Shown piece by piece: positions 43,538-50,200 of a stretch of 64,000 nucleotides of DNA (position 1 is the first letter of the stretch; the number at the start of each line of letters is the position of its first letter). The DNA comes from Limnoglobus roseus (GTDB lineage: Bacteria; Planctomycetota; Planctomycetia; Gemmatales; Gemmataceae), in contig NZ_CP042425.1 of the NCBI RefSeq assembly GCF_008254045.1, positions 2,356,001 to 2,420,000 on the forward strand, in the 5' to 3' direction. A program made the position numbers and the translations under genes. The notes under the pieces were generated by a model. The model ran no database searches. It saw nothing but the letters and a program-made list of their open reading frames with translations, and was not told the DNA's origin.

Positions 43538-43627
43538 CTGCGCGGCGACCTTCCCCCATTGGCAGTTCATCGACGCGGGGGACGCGGTGACGAAGCCGCT
43601 GGTCGAGTTCCTGAAGCGGCAGTTCGT
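43538..43627 (+). pseudogene. Orphan C-terminal coding fragment
   Basis: The plus strand reads WQFIDAGDAVTKPLVEFLKR and ends QFV at a TAG (43625-43627), one base before the HxlR gene stop. It looks like the tail of an alpha/beta-hydrolase-like protein, but there is no upstream body: the stretch after the cytochrome stop has no start or family. Likely left by a deletion. Confidence 0.25.
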
Positions 43628-44008
43628 TTAGCCCGAATGCTTCTTGCTGAACGCCTTCCGAGAGGCTTCGACTTTCGCGTGGTTCTTCTCCGCCCACTTC
43701 CACACGCCGCAGAATGCCGCCCCCAAGCTCCTGCCGAGTGGGGTGAGGGCGTAATCGACGTGCGGCGGTATGACGGGATGGACGGTTCGAGTGACCAGAC
43801 CGTCGGCTTCCATCTGCCGGACGGTCTTCGTGAGCATCTTCTGGCTCACGCCCTCGACAAACTCGGCCAACCGGGTGAAGCGGAGGGTGCCGTGCTCCTC
43901 CAAGGCCCCGAGCACGAGCATGGTCCACTTGTCCGCCACCCGAGCGATCACCTCGCGGACGAGGGCGTCCACGGCAGGCGCGGGGATGCAGGTCTTTTCT
44001 TTCCGCAT
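43628..44008 (-). CDS. HxlR-family transcriptional regulator
   Basis: A 126-residue winged-helix regulator. VREVIARVADKWTMLVLGAL and GTLRFTRLAEFVEGVSQKML followed by TKTVRQMEADGLVTRTVHPV define the HxlR family, whose members sense reactive aldehydes or redox state. The C-terminus YALTPLGRSLGAAF is typical. ATG 44008 sits ahead of CIPAPAVDAL, whose Cys could be a sensor. It is divergent from an SDR gene with a GCAC-N6-GTGC palindrome between them, so it probably controls that gene. Confidence 0.88.
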   Translation of the reverse strand: MRKEKTCIPAPAVDALVREVIARVADKWTMLVLGALEEHGTLRFTRLAEFVEGVSQKMLTKTVRQMEADGLVTRTVHPVIPPHVDYALTPLGRSLGAAFCGVWKWAEKNHAKVEASRKAFSKKHSG

Positions 44009-44034
44009 AAGTCACTCTCCGTCGGGTCAGTATA

Positions 44035-44048
44035 GCACCTCAAAGTGC
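44035..44048. promoter_or_regulatory. Candidate HxlR operator palindrome
   Basis: GCAC (44035-44038) and GTGC (44045-44048) form an inverted repeat with a 6-bp centre (CTCAAA), midway in the 103-bp gap between the divergent HxlR and SDR genes. A TATA-rich tetranucleotide just left of it may be part of a promoter. Binding is inferred from position only. Confidence 0.35.
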
Positions 44049-44111
44049 CTTCTTCCCCGTGGGAACTGGCGGGCGTAGCATGTCGGAGACACATCCTACG
44101 GAGGTTTTGCG

Positions 44112-44873
44112 ATGGACATGAAAGGCAACACGATCCTCATCACCGGCGGCGGCTCCGGCATCGGCCGCGGGCTCGCCGAGGCGTTCCACAAGCTCGGCAA
44201 CCAGGTCATCATCTCGGGCCGGCGGAAGGACGTGCTGGATCAGGTGACGGCCGCCAATCCGGGCATGAAGTCACTCCCCTTCGACATCGAAGACGCTACG
44301 GGCGTGAAGACGTTTGCTGAAAAGGTGATCGCCGACTTCCCGAAGCTGAACGCGGTCGTTCACAACGCCGGGATCGCCCGGATGGAGAATCTGAAGGAGC
44401 AGAAGGACGTCAGCGACGCCGAGGCGATGGTCGCCACGAACGTCCTTGGGCCGATCCGGCTGAACTCCGCGTTGCTACCCCACTTGCTGAAGCAGCCGAA
44501 GGCGACGGTCATCACCGTGTCGTCGGGGCTGGCGTTCGTGCCCTTGGCCGCCGGACCCACCTATTCGGCGACAAAGGCGTTCCTGCACTCGTACACCCAG
44601 TCCTTGCGCCACCAACTCCAGGGCACGAAGGTGCAGGTGATCGAACTCCCGCCCCCTTACGTCCAGACGGAACTCGCTGGCCCTCAGCAGGCGACCGACC
44701 CTCGTGCCGTGCCGCTGGCCGTCTTCATCGCCGGGGTGATGGACATCCTGACCAAGAAGCCGGATGCGACGGAAGCGGTCGTCAAGGAGTGCGAGGCGTT
44801 CCGGAACGCAATCAATGGTGAGGGCTTCGACAAGGCGTTCACGGCGGTGAACTCGATGTTCGACGCGCATTGA
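44112..44873 (+). CDS. SDR family oxidoreductase (DltE-like)
   Basis: A 253-residue SDR with TGGGSGIGRGLAEAFHKLG near residue 12, NAG in VVHNAGIARM, Ser in VITVSSGLAF and YSATK in GPTYSATKAFLHSYT. It matches the DltE-like group, short on the C-terminal substrate loop, often paired with HxlR regulators. A GGAGG ribosome site lies at 44100-44104 before ATG 44112; an in-frame ATG two codons later is possible. Probably an aldehyde or ketone reductase induced through the divergent HxlR protein. Confidence 0.88.
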   Translation: MDMKGNTILITGGGSGIGRGLAEAFHKLGNQVIISGRRKDVLDQVTAANPGMKSLPFDIEDATGVKTFAEKVIADFPKLNAVVHNAGIARMENLKEQKDVSDAEAMVATNVLGPIRLNSALLPHLLKQPKATVITVSSGLAFVPLAAGPTYSATKAFLHSYTQSLRHQLQGTKVQVIELPPPYVQTELAGPQQATDPRAVPLAVFIAGVMDILTKKPDATEAVVKECEAFRNAINGEGFDKAFTAVNSMFDAH

Positions 44874-45066
44874 TGGGTGATTCTGCCAACTCTGCGAACC
44901 CCTTGGCGATGTCCTCTGACGGCGGGCGGGCGAGTTCGCTCACCACCCGCCCGTCCTTCATGAATACCAGCGTGGGCCATAGCTTCACCCGGAATGATCG
45001 CCCGAACGGCTTGCCCTTTCCGTTCTCGACCTTGATGTGCTGGACGTTCGGGTGACTTGCCGACAC
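44839..45066 (-). pseudogene. Thioredoxin C-terminal fragment
   Basis: The minus strand reads HPNVQHIKVENGKGKPFGRS, FRVKLWPTLVFMKDGRVVSE and LARPPSEDIAKGFAELAE, clearly the second half of a thioredoxin, including the cis-Pro region WPTLVF. The N-terminal half with the WCxxC active site is missing: the sequence above 45066 belongs to another reading. Its 3' end overlaps the SDR gene end. It is inactive as a redoxin. Confidence 0.65.
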
Positions 45067-45153
45067 GGCGCGACGCCACTACTCGACGCCCAGAAAGCGT
45101 TCGCCTCGGACGAATTGTTCAAGAAGCTGGCAGGGGTTCTCGTCCCGAAGTGA
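45064..45153 (+). pseudogene. Orphan C-terminal coding fragment abutting thioredoxin relic
   Basis: The plus strand reads LLDAQKAFASDELFKKLAGV ending LVPK at a TGA (45151-45153), followed 11 bp later by a strong hairpin. It resembles the natural end of a gene whose body has been lost. It meets the truncated thioredoxin at about 45065, marking a deletion junction. Family unknown. Confidence 0.35.
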
Positions 45154-45164
45154 CCGGCCAAACG

Positions 45165-45221
45165 AAAGCACGAAACCGCCCGGAGTCGTTGTTGGGGACG
45201 GCCCGGGCGGTTTCGTGCTTT
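45165..45221 (+). terminator. Long hairpin, probable terminator of a deleted gene
   Basis: The 19-bp arms at 45165-45183 and 45203-45221 are perfectly complementary (AAAGCACGAAACCGCCCGG and its complement) with a 19-nt loop. It follows an orphan gene end on the plus strand. No long T-run follows, so it may act as a bidirectional or weak terminator. Confidence 0.55.
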
Positions 45222-45282
45222 CTGGCCGACCGAATTCTTTGGCAGTTTGCGGGGATTTTTTCAAAAATCCCTTGTTTTCAAG

Positions 45283-45344
45283 TACACCCAAGAGGAGTCG
45301 AACCTCTAACCTTCGGTTCCGTAGTTCGGTGCTGTACACCGATG
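45283..45344 (-). other. tRNA-like 3' half (possible attachment-site relic)
   Basis: Read on the minus strand, an anticodon-like arm TCGGT-GTACAGC-ACCGA is followed by a variable-arm-like hairpin (AACC-GAA-GGTT). A canonical T arm comes next, AGAGG-TTCGACT-CCTCT, then an acceptor-like TGGGTGT. No matching 5' acceptor strand or D arm is found upstream, so it is not a full tRNA gene. A 3' half of this kind is what integrating elements leave at a tRNA attachment site. Confidence 0.4.
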
Positions 45345-45392
45345 CTTGTTGCGGGTGAACCGTCCAATTACCTTAGAAATCAAGCATCAACA

Positions 45393-45488
45393 ACGCGATT
45401 GCCGGTCGGCCCAGTGTGGACCGGCTTCCAGTACTTTAGTCGGTTTTCGTCCGTTTACTACGCTATCTCGGACAGAACTCGGACAATT
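45393..45488 (+). repeat. Dispersed ~90-bp repeat, copy B
   Basis: It matches 3990-4075 in the same orientation: ACGCGATTGCCGGTCGGCCC at the left, TTTTCGTCCGTTTACTACGC in the middle and CAGAACTCGGACAA at the right, with about ten extra bases before the middle block. It lies about 50 bp from a tRNA-like 3' half. The bases from 45489 to the IS3 copy at 45722 contain no recognised gene. Confidence 0.55.
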
Positions 45489-45765
45489 CAACCTTGACAG
45501 ACTCTGCATTCTCACAAAATTGTTCACGGGAACCTCTCTGTCTTCTCATACCGCCGGATCATTGGTTGCCGAGAGGCTCTATCGACGTGGCTCACGGAAA
45601 ATACTGTGTTCATGCGAAGCACGAACCTTTCGAAACAGCTCTCATAGGAATACCTCCGGCTGAAAAACCAGTCCCGAACTACCGAATCGGACCGAAAATT
45701 GTGGGTAGCCGAAGTGGCGGCTATAGTGGACCCCGTTTGCGAGACCAAAAACCGACGAATCTTAG

Positions 45766-46626
45766 CTACACCTTCGCCGGCTCTTTTGACCGCCCGGCCC
45801 GGTACACCTCGGCAGGCGTCTTGTACCCCAACGCCTGGTGCAACCGGGCCTCGTTGTAGAAGGTGAAGTACGCCGCCAGCCCCTTCTCCAGCGCGGGCAC
45901 CGTCTCGTACCCCCGCAGGAACACGTCCTCGTACTTCACCGTCCGCCACAACCGTTCGACGAACACGTTGTCCAGGCACCGACCGCGGCCGTCCATGCTC
46001 ACCCGCACCCCGGCCGCCTCCACCCGCTCGACCCACGCCCCGGCCGTGAACTGTACGCCCTGGTCGGTGTTGAACACCTCCGGCGTGCCGGCCGCCAACG
46101 CCTCGTCCAGCATGTCCCGACAGAACGCCCCGTCGAGCGTGTTGGACAACCGCCATGCGACCACGTACCGGCTGAACCAGTCGATCGTGGCCGCCAGGTA
46201 CACGAACCCGCCGGGCAGCGGCAGGTACGTGATGTCGGCCGACCACACCTGCCCGACGCGGTCGATCGGCACGCCGCGGAGCAAGTACGGGTACACCTTG
46301 TGGCCCCGCCCGGCCGACAGTTTCGGCTTCGGGTGGATGGCCTCCAACCCCATGACCCGCAACAACCGCTGGACCCGCTTGCGGTTCACCGGGTGGCCGC
46401 GCCGAACGAGCCAGCGGGTGATCCGACGGCTGCCGTAGAACGGGCAAGCCGTGTACTGCTCGTCGATCAGCCGCATGAGGGCCAAGTTGTCGGCCGACTC
46501 CTCGGCCGGTCCCCGGTAGTAGGTGGCCCGGCCGAGCCCGACCAACTGGCACTGCCGACGGATGCTCAGGTCGGCGTGGGCGGGGTCGATCAGCGGCCGC
46601 AGGTCGTCAGCCGAACGTCGCAGCTT
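45766..46626 (-). CDS. IS3-family transposase orfB (DDE integrase domain)
   Basis: An open frame of 286 codons, closely similar to copy 1. It holds the HTH_21 segment DEQYTACPFYGSRRITRWLV and the rve core with VWSADITYLP, FNTDQGVQFTA and the E after DNVFVERLWRT. The frame opens at the A8 run on the minus strand (46625-46632) and, as in copy 1, is +1/-2 relative to orfA. An internal GTG at 46545 could be a separate start. Confidence 0.85.
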   Translation of the reverse strand, partial: KLRRSADDLRPLIDPAHADLSIRRQCQLVGLGRATYYRGPAEESADNLALMRLIDEQYTACPFYGSRRITRWLVRRGHPVNRKRVQRLLRVMGLEAIHPKPKLSAGRGHKVYPYLLRGVPIDRVGQVWSADITYLPLPGGFVYLAATIDWFSRYVVAWRLSNTLDGAFCRDMLDEALAAGTPEVFNTDQGVQFTAGAWVERVEAAGVRVSMDGRGRCLDNVFVERLWRTVKYEDVFLRGYETVPALEKGLAAYFTFYNEARLHQALGYKTPAEVYRAGRSKEPAKV

Positions 46627-46894
46627 TTTTTTCCACCCAGTCGAGCTCGACCTTGAGCCGGCCGATCTGCTCGTACAGTTCGGGGGTCTTGTCGTCGCCC
46701 GGCATGGCCGCCTTCGCTCCGGCGGCGAACACGGCCTCGGCCCCGGCCAGCAGTTGCTTCTTCCACCCGTGGATGAGGGTCGGGTGGACGCCGAAGTGGG
46801 CGGCGAGCTCGTTGACCGTCTTGTCGCCCTTCACCGCGGCTAGAGCGACCTGGGCTTTGAAGGCTGCCGTGTGGGTCTTCCGCTTCGCCGTCAT
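46607..46894 (-). CDS. IS3-family transposase orfA
   Basis: A 95-residue helix-turn-helix protein like that of copy 1 (KRKTHTAAFKAQVALAAVKG; VNELAAHFGVHPTLIHGWKK), with small changes near the end (AAMPGDDKTPELYEQIGRLK). ATG 46894 follows GGAGG on the minus strand. The A8 run near its end (A9 in copy 1) arises because one Lys codon is Glu here, so the reading frame is kept in both copies. Confidence 0.9.
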   Translation of the reverse strand: MTAKRKTHTAAFKAQVALAAVKGDKTVNELAAHFGVHPTLIHGWKKQLLAGAEAVFAAGAKAAMPGDDKTPELYEQIGRLKVELDWVEKKAATFG

Positions 46895-47213
46895 CGAGAC
46901 CACCTCCGAGGGCCGCCAGAGTAGCTTACCTGGCGGCCCCAGTTTCGGGGTCCACTATAGGCCAGGCGCCTGGGATGTACTGGTCTGCCGTATAGGGGGC
47001 CGATCCCATACGGGCAGCCACCGGTCTTCTGGTATCTCTTCGAACGGACACGGTACTTAGCATCACGAGAGTAAGGGCGATCGAAGTGGACCGGTCGCGG
47101 TATCGATGGTAAAGGGGACTAATCAAGTTCAGGTTGGACCGATTACCTTCGCAATGCTATCATCTTCTCCAATCCGCTCATCTTTTGATTAAAACTATTA
47201 GATGAGGCACCCC

Positions 47214-50200
47214 ATGCGTCGTTGGCTGCTCGTTCACTGTACTGTGGAGCAACTAGAATCCAGACTAACGCCAGTCAGCGGGTGGGGGACAGTGCCTACT
47301 CCCATCCTTCGGCCCGGCGGTCCAGCCGACGGCGGCTCGTTTGCAACCACGGCAACTCCAACTGGGTTGACACCGACTCAGGTGCGACACGCATACGGGG
47401 CCGACCAAGTTTCCTTCCCGGGCGGGATCGTGGGCGATGGGGCCGGTCAGGTGATCGCCGTGGTGGACGCCTACGTCGACCCGAACATCGCCAGCGACTT
47501 ACACGCCTTCGACCAACAATTCGGGCTGTCCGACCCGTACCTATACACGGTCAACGTGGACGGCACCCCGGTCGCCCCCCGGGGGGACTGGGGGATCGAA
47601 ACGTCCCTAGATGTGGAGTGGGTCCACGTCATGGCCCCGAAGGCCACCATCCTTTTGGTCGAGGCCGACCCGGACGACCTGTATACGGCGGTCGAATATG
47701 CCCGCCAGCAGGATTACGTGACCGCTGTGTCGATGAGCTGGGGACTGAGCGAGTTCAACGGGGAGGCGAACTACGACGGGACGTTCACGACCCCGGCCGG
47801 GCACACCGGCATCACCTTCGTGGCCAGCACCGGCGACAATGGGGCGCCGGGCGGGTATCCGGCTTACTCGCCTAACGTGCTCGCCGTCGGCGGGACGAAT
47901 CTGAGTGTGGATGCGTCGGGGAATTACGTCGGTGAGACGGGTTGGAGCAACCCGCCCGGCGGGCCGACCGGTCTAAACCACGGAGGGAGCGGCGGCGGCA
48001 TCAGCCAGTACGAGGGCCAGCCGAGCTACCAGCGCGGCACCGTCACCCAGAGCACCACCCGCCGCACGATCCCTGATGTCGCCCTGGACGCCAGCACCGA
48101 CGTCGCGGTGTACGACTCGTTCGACTTCGGGTCCGCCGCCCCGTGGATTTCCTTGGGCGGCACGAGCCTGTCGGCCCCGCTCATGGCCGGCCTGATCGCC
48201 GACGCCAACAACGGCCGCCTCGCCCAAAGCCGGGACACCCTCCGCGACCGGGAGGCGATGACGGACCTGTATGCCCTGGACGGGCTCAGCCGCGTCGGCC
48301 AACTGGGTGCCGTCGGCTTCAACGATGTGACTCAGGGGAACAACGGGTTCCCGGCCGGCCCGGGGTATGATTTGGTGACCGGCCTGGGGACGCCCAAAGC
48401 GTCGGCCGTGGCGGCCAACCTGGCCCAGGCGTGCCTACCGCCGGCCCTCATCGCCCCCAACGGGCTGACGACCCAGACTAGCACCACTCCGACGTTCCAG
48501 TGGGCGGCGTCCGCCGGGGCCGGGTTCTACCGGATCACCGTCCGCGGGCCGGACGGGGCGACCGTGATCAACACGACTGCCTCCGGCACAAGTTACACCC
48601 CGGCGGCTGGGGTTCTCACCTCGGGGGCAAGTTACACCTGGCAGGTGCAGGCGTACCCGGTCATCGGGGCGGTCGGCACCCCGGCGACGGGAACGATCGG
48701 TATCTTTTCTGTCACCTCTGCCACCCCGTACCCGGAAGACCCGTCGGTCAACGACGCGGTCGCTACCCTGACCCCCACGTTCCGGTGGTCGGCCGTGGCC
48801 GGGGCGACCGGGTACAACATCACCGTCACGGACGCCGTATCGCACCAGACGGCGGCGTCGGCCACGGGCTTGACGACCACCACCTGGACGAGTACCACCC
48901 CGCTGGTCAACGGCCGGGGGTACACCTGGCAGGTGCAAGCGATCACGTCCTCGGGCGGCCAACCGGTCGCAAACCCGCCGTCCGCACCGCTCGGATTTTA
49001 CGTGAACGTCACCAGCACGCTGGCCCTGACCGCGCCGTCCGCCAACGCCACCGTGACGACGCCCACCCCGCACCTGGAGTGGACGCCTATGCCGCTCAAC
49101 TACCAGAATTACTCCTTGAGTGTGTACGACGTGACCGCCGGCCGGGCGGTAATCAGTGAGTTAGGGATAGACGGATCGAGCGGCCGACACGCCTACGACC
49201 TGCCCGTCCCGTTGCCGAGCGGGCACACCTACCAGTGGACCGTGAACTGCGGACCGTACTATAGTATCCTCCAGAATGGGGTGCCGACGACGGTGGACCA
49301 ACGTGTGTTCGCCTCGGCTAAATTTACGGTGGCAGTCGCCGGGGCGACGGGTGCCTTAATTGCTCCTACGGTGACCGGTCCGACCGGCTTGATCGCGACC
49401 ACTACCCCCACGTTTGGGTGGTCGGCTGTACCCGGGGCTACAGGGTACGGGCTTTACATTAACTCTTCTGCAATCGCCCCAATCCCCGTGTCCGGCACGT
49501 CTTTCACCTACACCGGCCAAGGCGCGGCTTACGGTCTTCAACAGGGTCAGGCGTACGTCTGGTGGGTGGTGGCTTACGACGCGGCCGGAAATGTCAGCCC
49601 GGCGTCCGCCCCGACCGATTTTGGAGTCGCTAGCCCGGCCGCCTCTTACCTACCGATCGTCACACCGACCGGTCCGATCGGGACCATCGCCACCCTCACC
49701 CCAACACTGTCGTGGACGTGCAGTCTGCCCGCCAACAATATTCAAGGTTATTACCTCTATCTGTTCGATGAAACTGCCGGCGGGTTTGTTCTCGGCAAGT
49801 TCGACCGTTCCTCCTCGTATGACCTCGGAGCCGCAGGCGTCAAACTGATCAACAACCACGCGTACCGATGGTACGTGTCGGGGGTATCGATCGACGTCGG
49901 GGCAGCCTCCGAGGCGGACTTCACCGTCCAGTTGATCGCACCGCCGCACCCGTTGCCGGTGAGCGTGCAGCCGACAACACCGGTATTGTCGTGGGCCGCG
50001 GTCCCGGGGGCCAGCGGTTACGCCCTCACGGTCACAGACGAAACCCACAAGCAGACGCTCACCGCGAACCTACCGGTCACCGGTACGAACTATCAATTCG
50101 GTCTCCCCTTACAGGCTGGCGACTTGTACCGTTGGACGGTGACGGCCGCGGACGCGGCCGGTAATGTCAGCGATCCGTCCCAGTTCGAGGTCTTTACCGT

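Larger units (their letters stand above)
45722..46959 (-). mobile_element. IS3-family insertion sequence, copy 2
   Basis: It is the same 1238 bp in length as the copy at 10547-11784, with the same 13-bp perfect terminal repeats (45722-45734 and 46947-46959). It has its own 3-bp target duplication GGC (45719-45721 and 46960-46962). Orientation is opposite to copy 1. Both frames are open; the proteins differ from copy 1 at scattered residues, so the copies are not products of a very recent single event. Confidence 0.93.

Noticed and set aside
40403..43570. A 1055-codon minus-strand reading opposite the PVC cytochrome gene
   Set aside because: The plus strand encodes a well-known domain set with CxxCH; the opposite frame has no recognisable protein and is a codon-bias shadow.
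45283..45344. A complete tRNA gene
   Set aside because: The T arm and acceptor 3' strand are good, but the matching 5' acceptor strand and a D arm are missing.
10547..46959. The two IS3 copies as ends of one 36-kb composite transposon
   Set aside because: Each copy has its own 3-bp duplication (GCC and GGC), so they inserted independently; no duplication spans the outer ends.
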